From NCBI RefSeq assembly GCF_000282055.1, contig NZ_AKJZ01000074.1:1-63110 (forward strand): a DNA stretch of 63,110 bases. Direction: 5' to 3'. This document shows positions 34,774-43,713 of this stretch, piece after piece; position 1 is the stretch's first letter; the number at the start of each line of letters is the position of its first letter. This stretch comes from Flavobacterium sp. CF136. GTDB lineage: Bacteria; Bacteroidota; Bacteroidia; Flavobacteriales; Flavobacteriaceae. Below the pieces are notes generated by a model. That model did no database searches. It saw only the letters and a list, made by a program, of their open reading frames with translations, and had not been told where the DNA came from. A program made the translations under genes and the position numbers.

Positions 34774-36048
34774 TTAGTAAACGAAAATTGGTCTTTCACT
34801 CATCATTTCGTTTACTTCATTAGCTACTTCTTCGATAAGTGCTTCATTAGTATAATCAACAAGTACTTTATCAATTAAGGCTACGATAGTTTTCATATCT
34901 TCTTCAACTAAGCCACGAGTAGTGATAGCAGCTGTTCCAACACGAATTCCTGAAGTTACAAATGGTGATTTATCATCAAACGGAACCATATTTTTATTTA
35001 CAGTGATTTCTGCTTTTACCAATGCATTTTCAGCATCTTTTCCGGAAATGTTTTTGTTTCTTAAATCAATCAGCATCATGTGGTTGTCAGTTCCTCCAGA
35101 GATAATGTTGTACCCTCTTTTTACGAAAGCATCTGCCATTGCGTTTGCATTTTTTTGCAATTGCATTGCATAAGTAAAGAATTCATCTTTAAGAGCTTCA
35201 CCAAAAGCAATCGCTTTAGCAGCAATAATGTGCATTAAAGGTCCGCCTTGATTTCCTGGGAAAACAGCTAAATCCAATAAAGAAGACATCATTCTGATTT
35301 CACCTTTTGGAGTAGTTAAACCCATTGGATTTGGAAAATCTTTCCCCATTAAAATCAAACCTCCTCTTGGTCCACGCAATGTTTTGTGAGTTGTAGTAGT
35401 TACAATATGACAATGTGGAATCGGGTCATTTAATAATCCTTTTGCAATTAAACCTGCAGGATGAGAAATATCTGCAATTAAAATAGCTCCAACACTATCA
35501 GCGATTTTTCTGAAACGCTCAAAATCCATATCACGTGAATAAGCAGAAGCTCCGGCGATGATTAATTTTGGTTGTTCTTTAGTAGCAATTTCCTGAATTT
35601 TATCATAATCTAATCTTCCTGTTTCTTTATCTACACCATAAAAAGTTGGATTGTAAATACGTCCTGAAAAGTTTACAGGAGAACCATGAGTTAAGTGACC
35701 ACCATGAGATAAATCGAATCCTAATATTTTATCACCCGGTTTCAAACAAGCGTGAAATACAGATGAGTTTGCCTGAGAACCTGAGTGAGGCTGTACGTTT
35801 GCATATTCAGCACCAAATAATTCTTTGGCTCTGTCAATCGCAATTTGCTCAATAACGTCAACTACTTCGCAACCGCCGTAGTATCTTTTGCCGGGATATC
35901 CTTCAGCATATTTATTAGTTAAAACAGACCCGGCTGCTTCCATTACTTCATCACTCACGAAGTTTTCCGAAGCAATAAGTTCTAATCCGTGAATTTGTCT
36001 GTCTTGTTCCTCTAGTATAAGGTCAAAAATTTGTTCGTCGCGTTGCAT
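34774..36048 (-). CDS. glyA: serine hydroxymethyltransferase
   Basis: A 424-residue PLP enzyme that converts serine plus tetrahydrofolate to glycine plus methylene-THF. The ATG at 36048 (MQRDEQIFDLILEEQDRQ) is chosen; an in-frame TTG 12 codons upstream adds residues foreign to the family. Motifs are LELIASENFVS, the Gly-rich YAEGYPGKRYYGG, and the PLP-lysine segment VVTTTTHKTLRGPRGG (about 217-232). A minus-strand TATTTTTG box at 36074-36081 may be its -7 element. Confidence 0.97.
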   Translation of the reverse strand: MQRDEQIFDLILEEQDRQIHGLELIASENFVSDEVMEAAGSVLTNKYAEGYPGKRYYGGCEVVDVIEQIAIDRAKELFGAEYANVQPHSGSQANSSVFHACLKPGDKILGFDLSHGGHLTHGSPVNFSGRIYNPTFYGVDKETGRLDYDKIQEIATKEQPKLIIAGASAYSRDMDFERFRKIADSVGAILIADISHPAGLIAKGLLNDPIPHCHIVTTTTHKTLRGPRGGLILMGKDFPNPMGLTTPKGEIRMMSSLLDLAVFPGNQGGPLMHIIAAKAIAFGEALKDEFFTYAMQLQKNANAMADAFVKRGYNIISGGTDNHMMLIDLRNKNISGKDAENALVKAEITVNKNMVPFDDKSPFVTSGIRVGTAAITTRGLVEEDMKTIVALIDKVLVDYTNEALIEEVANEVNEMMSERPIFVY

Positions 36049-36073
36049 TTTTTTGTTTTTCGTTAATTTCCTG

Positions 36074-36081
36074 CAAAAATA
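36074..36081 (-). promoter_or_regulatory. candidate -7 box of glyA
   Basis: Minus-strand TATTTTTG matches TAnnTTTG, 25 bases upstream of the ATG at 36048. It is divergent from, and 10 bp away from, the -33 box of fahA. Confidence 0.45.
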
Positions 36082-36091
36082 CAAAAAAACG

Positions 36092-36122
36092 TTTGTGAAA
36101 CTGTTAGATTATGATATATTTG
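36092..36122 (+). promoter_or_regulatory. promoter of the fumarylacetoacetase gene
   Basis: TTTG (36092-36095), a 19-bp spacer and TATATTTG (36115-36122) match the complete Bacteroidota promoter (-33 TTTG, -7 TAnnTTTG). The expected start is about 30 bases before the ATG. Confidence 0.75.
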
Positions 36123-36156
36123 ACAAGTAATTTTTCAACAAATAATTAACATTCAC

Positions 36157-37440
36157 ATGCCAATAACCGCCAACGATACCAAAAGAAAATCATGGTTAGA
36201 AGTACCAGAAAATAGTGACTTCCCTATTCAGAATATTCCTTTCGGTGTATTTCTTACCAAAGAAAATGTCGTTACAGTAGGAACCAGAATTGGCGATTAT
36301 GCTATTGATTTAGGTGCTTTACAACAATTAAACTATTTTGAAGGAATAGATTTAACTGATGATATGTTCATGCAGGATACGCTTAATGATTTTATTTCTG
36401 ACGGAAAAAAAACATGGCGTTTAGTCCGAAATCGTATTGCCGATATTTTTGACGCAAACAGCTCCCAACTTAGAGATTCAACAAAAGATCGTGACATTGT
36501 TATTTTTAAAATAGATGATGTTGAGATGCAATTACCGGTTTTAATTGGCGATTATACCGATTTTTATTCCAGTAAAGAACATGCTACCAATGTAGGAAAA
36601 ATGTTTCGTGATCCGGAAAATGCTTTATTACCCAACTGGTTACACATACCTGTAGGATATCACGGAAGAAGTTCTACTATTGTTCCGTCCGGAATCCCGG
36701 TTCACAGGCCTATGGGACAAACGTTGCCTGCAGGTGAAAAATATCCTGTTTTTGGCCCTTCAAGATTGGTCGATTTTGAATTGGAAACAGCTTTTATTAC
36801 TACTGATGTAAATGTAATGGGAGAAAATATTCCTACTTACGAAGCCGAAGATTATATCTTTGGAATGGTTTTATTGAATGACTGGAGTGCACGTGACATG
36901 CAAAAATGGGAATATGTGCCGCTTGGACCGTTCTTAGCAAAAAGTTTTGCAACTTCTATTTCACCATGGATTGTAACTATGGATGCTTTAGAGCCTTTTA
37001 GAACAAAAGGACCAAAACAAGATCCGTCTCCGCTTCCTTATTTGCAGACTAAAGGAAAAAAGACTTTTGATATTAATTTAGAAGTTTCTATTCAGCCTCT
37101 GGATCAGGAGGAAACGGTAGTTTCAAAATCAAATTTCAAATATTTGTATTGGTCAATGAGCCAGCAATTAGCACATCATACTTCTAATGGATGCCGTGTA
37201 AATTCTGGTGATATGATGGGGTCAGGAACTATTTCAGGTTCAACACCTGATAGTTTTGGTTCGATGTTAGAATTGACTTGGGGAGGAAAAAATCCAATAA
37301 AATTAAAGGATGGAAGCGAACGTAAATTTATCGAAGATAACGATACAGTAATTATTAGAGGTTTCTGTGAAACTAATGAAGTCCGTATTGGGTTTGGTGA
37401 AGTTGCCAGCCAATTATTGCCTCCTTATGTGAGACAATGA
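36157..37440 (+). CDS. fahA: fumarylacetoacetase
   Basis: A 427-residue metal-dependent C-C hydrolase that splits fumarylacetoacetate into fumarate and acetoacetate, the last step of tyrosine/phenylalanine catabolism. The N-terminal SH3-like part covers about 1-120. Then come DYTDFYSSKEHATNVGKMFR with catalytic Asp/His residues, GYHGRSSTIVPSG, the metal site VDFELETAF, and LLNDWSARDMQKWEYVPLGP. The C-terminal NGCRVNSGDMMGSGTISG completes the FAH fold. It has its own strong promoter and terminator, so it is monocistronic. Confidence 0.96.
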   Translation: MPITANDTKRKSWLEVPENSDFPIQNIPFGVFLTKENVVTVGTRIGDYAIDLGALQQLNYFEGIDLTDDMFMQDTLNDFISDGKKTWRLVRNRIADIFDANSSQLRDSTKDRDIVIFKIDDVEMQLPVLIGDYTDFYSSKEHATNVGKMFRDPENALLPNWLHIPVGYHGRSSTIVPSGIPVHRPMGQTLPAGEKYPVFGPSRLVDFELETAFITTDVNVMGENIPTYEAEDYIFGMVLLNDWSARDMQKWEYVPLGPFLAKSFATSISPWIVTMDALEPFRTKGPKQDPSPLPYLQTKGKKTFDINLEVSIQPLDQEETVVSKSNFKYLYWSMSQQLAHHTSNGCRVNSGDMMGSGTISGSTPDSFGSMLELTWGGKNPIKLKDGSERKFIEDNDTVIIRGFCETNEVRIGFGEVASQLLPPYVRQ

Positions 37441-37466
37441 AGAGAAGATAAAAATTGTTTAAAATT

Positions 37467-37498
37467 AAAAAGCGAAACCTTATAGTTTCGCTTTTTTT
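37467..37498 (+). terminator. intrinsic terminator after fahA
   Basis: AAAAGCGAAAC (from 37467) pairs with GTTTCGCTTTT around a CTTATA loop, followed by more T. Confidence 0.93.
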
Positions 37499-37689
37499 GA
37501 TTATCTGTAGTTATTTATGTCTGGTAGCCAATAATTTTTCCAAAATATCAAATACTAAATTTGTTCTCTCGAATTTAACTTGTGAGATATTTAAAATAAA
37601 GTCTAATTCTGATTATGACTGAATGTGGGGCAACATTATGTGTTCACTTCGTTTCGGTGGAATGATAGTATGGAATAGCTTCAGGAAAA

Positions 37690-39498
37690 TTATTCTTTCT
37701 TTAGCTGATTAATGATTTCTGAAGAAACCTTGATTACCGTTCCATGACGTGTACCTTCAGGAAAACTAACCTGATCTGAGATATCTTCCCAGCCTTTGGA
37801 AGTTTGCTTTATGGCCCCGTATTTTTTCTGAGTGTATTTGTCAAAATAAACTATCCATTCTTTATTTATTTCAATAGCTGTTGGACCTTCTGCCCAATAA
37901 TTGCCCGTGATAGGTTCGCTTGCTTTTGTATATGGGCCTTCCAGTTTTTTGCTGGTGGCTATTTTTAAATTTTTCTGAACCGGAACTTTTGTTTCATCTT
38001 TTAGGTACATCGTAAATCCATTATCAGTTTTTACAATTGTAGCATCGATGACATTAAAACCAGGTTCATAAAGCAATTTGGTTTTGGAGAATTTTTTAAA
38101 ATCCTTGGTTGTGGTATAGTAAATCCTGTGATTATAACCATTTTCTTCTTCAGATTTGGTCTCTAAAAATCTTCCATCAATGGTAGAAGCCCAATAAATC
38201 ATATATGTTTTTGATTTTTCATCATATGTAATTTCTGGAGCCCAGGTATTTCTTGTTTTTTCTTCATGTGCCATAACCGGAATGAATTCCTGCTTTGACC
38301 AATGAATCAAATCTTTTGAAGAAGCATAACCAATGCCTTTATCCGTCCAGCTAACGGTCCAAACCATGTGATATAATCCATCGCCACCTTTTATTACACA
38401 AGGATCACGCATTAATTTATCTTTTCCAACTTCGGGAGTTAAAAAAGAAGTATCATTTTTTAAAGTATTCCATTTATAGCCATCTTCACTGTAAGCTAAA
38501 TGCAGTCCATCTTCGCCATTACCTTTAAAATAGGTGAATACATAACTGTCTGATTTTAAAATGTAATTGTTGACAGCCAGCCATTTTTCACAGGTTTTTG
38601 GCCAAGATGCATTTGTTCCTTTTGTGCCCAAACCAAAACCGTGACCGCCGTTTTCATACAAATGCATTTCTGCCGGAACTTTTTCTTTTTTTAGGGCTAA
38701 ATAATAATTAATACTATTTTCTACAGGAACAGCTTTATCATCTGTGGCGTGAACTAAAAACGCCTTTGGAGTATCAGCTGTTATTTGTTTTTCATTCGAA
38801 TATTTTTCGACTGTTTCATTGTTTGCATTTTTTCCTAACAAATTATCTTTGGAACCTTGATGTGTAACTCCTTCCTGCATGGATATTACAGGATAAATTA
38901 AAATTGAAAAGTTTGGTTTAGCACTTGTTGTATCCGAAGGAATGTAAACCTTATCGTTGTAATGCGTCGATAAAGTAGCCGCTAAGTGACCACCAGCTGA
39001 AAATCCCATAATACCAATTTTGTTAGGATTCAGTTTCCATTTAACAGCATTTCGACGAATTAATCTTACTGCTTCCTGAGCATCTTGCAAAGGAGCAACA
39101 GTTTTATTTTTCATAATCAAATCGCTTGGTAATCTGTATTTTAAAACAAAAGCATTGATTCCTAAACTGTTAAGCCATTCTGCAACTTTAAAACCTTCTT
39201 TATTGATGGCCAGCATTCCGTAACCACCTCCGGGACAGATTATAACCGAAGTTCCATTTGATTTTTCCACATCTGCAAAGTAGGCTGTAAGAGTAGGTAA
39301 TGTTACTTTGCGAACATCTTCTGCAATACCATTTTTATCAGTTACTATTTTTTCTGAATATTCTTTGGATGTAATTTCATCAGGAATTTTATCCCATAAC
39401 GGAATTTCCTTTTTTTGAGAGAAAGCAGAAAGGCTTATCCCTAAAGAAATACAAAATAATACTGCTTTGATTCGGTTTAAATTACTTGATTTTTTCAT
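37690..39498 (-). CDS. alpha/beta-hydrolase esterase fused to a GH43-like beta-propeller
   Basis: A 602-residue secreted protein with a signal peptide ending LSAFSQ (about 28). Residues 60-310 are an esterase of the acetyl-xylan-esterase/BD-FAE kind: oxyanion motif PGGGYGM (89-95), nucleophile Ser167 in GFSAGG, Asp253/254 in HATDDKAVP, and His286 in GGHGFG. Residues about 315-600 form a five-bladed-propeller (GH43/32-type) with MRDPCVI, NTWAPEITYDEKSKTYMIYW, NVIDATIVK and WAEGPTAIE as blade motifs. It is the last gene of the minus-strand PUL operon and overlaps the GH2 gene by 17 bp. The fusion suggests deacetylation and debranching of one side chain. Confidence 0.82.
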   Translation of the reverse strand: MKKSSNLNRIKAVLFCISLGISLSAFSQKKEIPLWDKIPDEITSKEYSEKIVTDKNGIAEDVRKVTLPTLTAYFADVEKSNGTSVIICPGGGYGMLAINKEGFKVAEWLNSLGINAFVLKYRLPSDLIMKNKTVAPLQDAQEAVRLIRRNAVKWKLNPNKIGIMGFSAGGHLAATLSTHYNDKVYIPSDTTSAKPNFSILIYPVISMQEGVTHQGSKDNLLGKNANNETVEKYSNEKQITADTPKAFLVHATDDKAVPVENSINYYLALKKEKVPAEMHLYENGGHGFGLGTKGTNASWPKTCEKWLAVNNYILKSDSYVFTYFKGNGEDGLHLAYSEDGYKWNTLKNDTSFLTPEVGKDKLMRDPCVIKGGDGLYHMVWTVSWTDKGIGYASSKDLIHWSKQEFIPVMAHEEKTRNTWAPEITYDEKSKTYMIYWASTIDGRFLETKSEEENGYNHRIYYTTTKDFKKFSKTKLLYEPGFNVIDATIVKTDNGFTMYLKDETKVPVQKNLKIATSKKLEGPYTKASEPITGNYWAEGPTAIEINKEWIVYFDKYTQKKYGAIKQTSKGWEDISDQVSFPEGTRHGTVIKVSSEIINQLKKE

Positions 39499-42448
39499 AA
39501 AATTCTATTTCGACAATGCGTAATTGTCCTTTTGCATTTACTGCTGTTGGGTCTTTAAATAAATCTAAATCTTTGTTTGCTTCAACTTCTACAATTTTAG
39601 AAAATCCATCTTTTTCTGTATTTGATCCGATGAGCTCAATTGTAATTTTTTCAGCTAAAACCGGTTCTACAGGAATGGTAATATATCCTAAACTTTGAGT
39701 TGTATTACCTTTAAAAATTTCTTTTCCATCGGCTAAAATACGAATTGGATAGGTTTTAGACCTCCATCCCGTTAATTTTATTACACATTCGTTCACTATT
39801 GAAGGTTTTGACAGCGTATAGGTTATTAAACCGTTTTTTACATTCCCGTCATTTTTCCACTCAGTCAGTTCGTTATCATCATAACTTTTAAAAGTGTCAT
39901 TATTATTTGATGGGGAAAAGGCACTTATAATAGTTACAGAATTTCTTTTTATCGTGTAAGATGGTGTTGAAGGTGTTGGTCCTCTTTCTAAATTTGAAGC
40001 TAAATGAACACCTGGGATTTCCTTCGATAGTCCATTTTGAGTTTTTATTGCTTTGCTTTCAAAAATCAGTTCTGCCGATTTTAATCCTTTGGCTGTAGCC
40101 GAAATTTTTATTTTTCCGCCAGTTATCATTGACTGTAACATAACTCTGTTAACACCATTTTCAACAGGAATAGTTTTAGAAAGAATATAATTTTTAGGAC
40201 CTTGAGCGATTCCGCCTAACCAGGTAACCGGACCATCAACAGAAAATGAAATCATGTCATTACTAATCGGGCAACGGTTTCCTTTTTGGTCAGTTACTTC
40301 AACATCAATCAAAGCAACATCAGCACCGTCTGCCAAAAATCCTTGCTCTTGTGTAGTTAATTTTAATTTGATTGCTGCAGGAATTCCGGCAGTTGATTTT
40401 GAATCTTCACTTAAAACAACTCCTTTTTCATCATAACCAATCGCTTTTATAGTACCTTCTTTAAATGTAATATTTTCAAAAGTAAATAGAAACTGATTGC
40501 TTTGTTTTCCAAAACCCTGCGAGATTCCGTTGATGAAAAATTCTACTTTACTTGCCGTAGAAACCACATAAATGTTTTTGACAACTTTATCAGTGTAATT
40601 CCAATGCCCCATAATGTGCGTGCGGTGTTTTTCGATATCAACCCAGCCATCCCACATAACCTGATGTGCCCAAAAACCGTCTTTTGGAATACGCATAGCA
40701 TCCACTTCGCCACTGGTTCTGTAATTCGATTCGCCTCTGTGATGGGTGTTGGAATCAGAAAAAATAATATTGACTCCACCCGAATTTACTCTTTTTCCGG
40801 TGCCGGGCCTTTCTCTATAATAATCATACCAGCGTACAATATTTTCAATCGCATGACGATCCTGATTATGATTGTAATCTTCCGCAGGTTTGTCTCGATA
40901 TAGAGGGCCAACACCTTCCTTGTGGAAAGGAGGGGAGAATTCATCCCAATATTTGCGCAAGCCTTCATCTCTGGAATATTCGGTTGCCCATAACGGTTTT
41001 TGGGCACTTTTATTTATGTAGAGCATTTCTCCGCCATATTCGGCTTCTTTGTTGTCCAGCATTTCACGAGAACCAATTGCACGTCCACCATTCGGATCAT
41101 AAAGATTTCGAATGTCTTTCATCTCTCGCATATGCTCTTCGCTGATAGACTCATTACCGCTTTCATAAAAAATAATGCTTGGATTATTTCGGTTGTAAAT
41201 GATAGCATCACGCATCAGGTTAACACGCTGGTTCCATTGTTCTCCTTTCGCGTCTTTTTCGGCATCTCCTGCTGGCATTGCCTGAAGTAATCCGACTCTG
41301 TCGCAGGATTCGACATCTTGTTTCCAGGGTGTAACATGCATCCATCGAACTAAATTTCCGTTGCCTTCTACAATCAATTTATTGCTGAAATCACTCAGCC
41401 AGGACGGAACAGACATTCCGATAGCAGGCCATTCATTGCTGGTTCTTTGTGCATATCCTTTTACCTGAATAACCCTGTCATTCAACCAGATTTCACCATT
41501 TTTGAATGCTGTTTTTCGAAACCCTGTTTTGGTTGAAACTTCATCAATTACTTTTCCATCAACTTTTAAAATGGTTTTTATCGTATACAAATAGCCATAT
41601 CCCCAACTCCAAAAATGTAAATTATTAACCAATTTACTGGCTTTTATAATTTTAGTTTCGTTGGGTAAAAGAGTCGTTTTTTCACCTGAAAAGGATGCTG
41701 TTTTATTTCCATCATTATCTTCAATGATAACATCATATTCTACAGTTTTTGCTGTTTCAAATTCATTACGAACTTCCGTTTCAGTATGAATAACAGCGCT
41801 TTGTTCCTGAATATTAATATCGGAAGGATAAATATAAACTCCCGTAGTTTTTAGGTTAGAATAGAGTGGAAGCGTCTGGTATAATTTGCCGGTGATGTGA
41901 AGAAACACATTTTTAGGAATCCCGCCATAATTGGCATTAAAATTCATGTTGTTCCATTGATAGGTAACTCCAGTAGCAATTTCCTTGTATTTCCAGTCAT
42001 TATCAATTCTTAAAGCGATCGTATTTTCTTCAGGAAAAGGCTTGACTATTTTAGAAATATCAAAACCAAAACCCATCACGCCATTTTCATGAAGTCCTGT
42101 TTTTTGTCCATTGACATAAATAACACCGCCCTGGCGAATGCCTTCAAATTCCAGAAAAATCTTTTTGTCCTTTATTCCTTTTGAAAGTTTAAATTTTTTT
42201 CGGTACCAGACAATTCCTGTGGTATGGTTGTCAATATCTTTTTCAAAAGCTTCTTCCTGATTATATGCATGAGGCAGCGTCACTTTTCTCCATGAGGTAT
42301 CATCAAAAACAGGAGATTCCGCATTTTGGGAATCTCCTGTTTTTAATTTCCAATCGGAATTGAAATTGTATTTTTCTCTTTTAAATTCTTGTGAAAACAG
42401 GCTTGAATTGAGAAATATCAAAACAAGACAAAAGAGTATTTTTCTCAT
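39482..42448 (-). CDS. GH2-family glycoside hydrolase (beta-galactosidase-like)
   Basis: A 988-residue secreted enzyme (signal peptide MRKILFCLVLIFLNSSLFSQ). A sugar-binding jelly roll at about 25-190 contains WYRKKF and GGIPKNVFLHI. An Ig-like domain spans about 200-310. The TIM barrel spans about 310-620; the likely acid/base is Glu433 (YESGNES) and the likely nucleophile Glu490 (WATEYSR). Then come DUF4982/Big-type domains (about 640-830) and a discoidin-like C-terminal module (FSPSNNNDTFKSYDDNELTE). GH2 covers beta-galactosidase, glucuronidase and others, so linkage is uncertain. It lies 113 bp after the GH105 gene, across an inserted repeat. Confidence 0.87.
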   Translation of the reverse strand: MRKILFCLVLIFLNSSLFSQEFKREKYNFNSDWKLKTGDSQNAESPVFDDTSWRKVTLPHAYNQEEAFEKDIDNHTTGIVWYRKKFKLSKGIKDKKIFLEFEGIRQGGVIYVNGQKTGLHENGVMGFGFDISKIVKPFPEENTIALRIDNDWKYKEIATGVTYQWNNMNFNANYGGIPKNVFLHITGKLYQTLPLYSNLKTTGVYIYPSDINIQEQSAVIHTETEVRNEFETAKTVEYDVIIEDNDGNKTASFSGEKTTLLPNETKIIKASKLVNNLHFWSWGYGYLYTIKTILKVDGKVIDEVSTKTGFRKTAFKNGEIWLNDRVIQVKGYAQRTSNEWPAIGMSVPSWLSDFSNKLIVEGNGNLVRWMHVTPWKQDVESCDRVGLLQAMPAGDAEKDAKGEQWNQRVNLMRDAIIYNRNNPSIIFYESGNESISEEHMREMKDIRNLYDPNGGRAIGSREMLDNKEAEYGGEMLYINKSAQKPLWATEYSRDEGLRKYWDEFSPPFHKEGVGPLYRDKPAEDYNHNQDRHAIENIVRWYDYYRERPGTGKRVNSGGVNIIFSDSNTHHRGESNYRTSGEVDAMRIPKDGFWAHQVMWDGWVDIEKHRTHIMGHWNYTDKVVKNIYVVSTASKVEFFINGISQGFGKQSNQFLFTFENITFKEGTIKAIGYDEKGVVLSEDSKSTAGIPAAIKLKLTTQEQGFLADGADVALIDVEVTDQKGNRCPISNDMISFSVDGPVTWLGGIAQGPKNYILSKTIPVENGVNRVMLQSMITGGKIKISATAKGLKSAELIFESKAIKTQNGLSKEIPGVHLASNLERGPTPSTPSYTIKRNSVTIISAFSPSNNNDTFKSYDDNELTEWKNDGNVKNGLITYTLSKPSIVNECVIKLTGWRSKTYPIRILADGKEIFKGNTTQSLGYITIPVEPVLAEKITIELIGSNTEKDGFSKIVEVEANKDLDLFKDPTAVNAKGQLRIVEIEFYEKIK

Positions 42449-42468
42449 GATGGGTTGTTGGTTAGTTT

Positions 42469-42558
42469 GCGTGAGGGATGGAAGTGGAGCTCTCCCGATT
42501 TTTCATTGGGAAGCGGGAACGTACAGCCCGACCCGACCTTTTCGGAAGGGGCACGCCC
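42469..42558 (-). repeat. dispersed flavobacterial intergenic element in the PUL operon
   Basis: The gap between the GH105 and GH2 genes is unusually GC-rich for this window. On the minus strand it runs from GGGCGTGCCC through GTCGGGCTGTACG to CCATCCCTCACGC, with a TCCC/GGGA hairpin in the middle. The GGGCGT...CGGGCT...ATCCCT(A/C)ACGC pattern resembles a repetitive intergenic element I recall from Flavobacterium genomes. I cannot confirm copy number. No ORF is inside it. Confidence 0.6.
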
Positions 42559-42561
42559 AAA

Positions 42562-43686
42562 TTATTTCATTTTATAAATTTCTGATCCGGCCAGCAAAAA
42601 ACAACCTAATCCGTAATCTTCAAAATCAGGAATTTTATCATATGATAAAGGTTGTCCGTCTTTTGGTTCTTTTCCTGTTGATTGTAAGTAGCCTAAGAAT
42701 CCATTTTCATGTAAACTTTCTTTGGTTATGGCATTCCATGCTTTTTGAATTACGGGTAAATAAGTTTCTTTTTTCAAAATGCCGCTGTTTATTCCGTAGG
42801 TAATTCCATAAACGAATAGTGCTGTTCCTGAAGTTTCTTTTTCTCCAAAATTCGTAGGATCGTGTAAACTTACATTCCAAAATCCGTCAGGTCTTTGAAT
42901 TGGAACTAAAGCAGCAGCCATCGCTTTTAGATCTTTTACATATTGATCTCTGTGAGGAGCATTTTCCGGAATAATAGTCAATACTTTTGCCAAGGCAGCA
43001 ATTACCCATCCATTACCACGGCTCCAGTAACAATTTTTGCCATTAGGTTCTTTGTATGGAGGATCAAAATCAGCATCACGCCACCATAAACCATCTTTTG
43101 GATTAAAAAGTCCGTGATCACCATGTTTATTTCTCGAATACATATACATTTGGTACATTTTTTCGAAATAACGATTGTCTTTCTCTAAAACTCCCAATTT
43201 AGCAAAAACCGGCATTCCCATCTGAATTGCGTCAATCCATGACCAATCATCCAGTTGTGGAGTATTCAGTAGCATGTTTATATTTGCTTTGGTATTTTTC
43301 AGTTTTTTAGAATCGGGTTCTAAATTGTACAGATCAATGTACGTTTGAGCTGCACAATAATTATCGGCATTGCGAGTAGTATTGCTACTATTGAAACCCC
43401 ATTTATGAAATTCTGACCATGAGTAGGCATAATCATAATAAGTATCTTTTGGAAAAATTCCATATAAAGCCATTAATCCTTCATAATAAACACCGCGGGT
43501 CCAGATATTACTTGGACGTTCTTTAGTTGTAATTATTGTTTTGCCGGTATCAGGCCATTTTTGCATAAAATAATCATTGGCAAGTATCATTTGTTTTAGT
43601 ACCAATTTTTTATCAAATGGTTGTTGTGCCTCTGCTGAGCCTGTATATAAAAAGCATATCGTGAAAAATAAAAGGATTTTTTTCAT
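42562..43686 (-). CDS. GH105-type unsaturated uronyl (rhamnogalacturonyl) hydrolase
   Basis: A 374-residue secreted (alpha/alpha)6-barrel enzyme (signal peptide ending AEAQ, about 21) that removes 4,5-unsaturated uronic acid from lyase products. Family segments are RGVYYEGLMALYG, the catalytic-acid segment DDWSWIDAIQMGMPVFAKLG, GLWWRDADF, NCYWSRGNGWVIAALAKVL and DYGLGCFLLAGSEIYK. This matches YteR/YesR-like GH88/GH105 enzymes. Its substrate implies a polysaccharide lyase acting upstream, which is not in the window. It lies 27 bp downstream of the GH106 gene. Confidence 0.92.
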   Translation of the reverse strand: MKKILLFFTICFLYTGSAEAQQPFDKKLVLKQMILANDYFMQKWPDTGKTIITTKERPSNIWTRGVYYEGLMALYGIFPKDTYYDYAYSWSEFHKWGFNSSNTTRNADNYCAAQTYIDLYNLEPDSKKLKNTKANINMLLNTPQLDDWSWIDAIQMGMPVFAKLGVLEKDNRYFEKMYQMYMYSRNKHGDHGLFNPKDGLWWRDADFDPPYKEPNGKNCYWSRGNGWVIAALAKVLTIIPENAPHRDQYVKDLKAMAAALVPIQRPDGFWNVSLHDPTNFGEKETSGTALFVYGITYGINSGILKKETYLPVIQKAWNAITKESLHENGFLGYLQSTGKEPKDGQPLSYDKIPDFEDYGLGCFLLAGSEIYKMK

Positions 43687-43713
43687 CTTTAATATTCGTT
43701 ATTTTTTAATAAT

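Noticed and set aside
36748..36760. TATCCTGT within fahA as an operator half
   Set aside because: It is a lone half-site inside a coding region of an unrelated gene.
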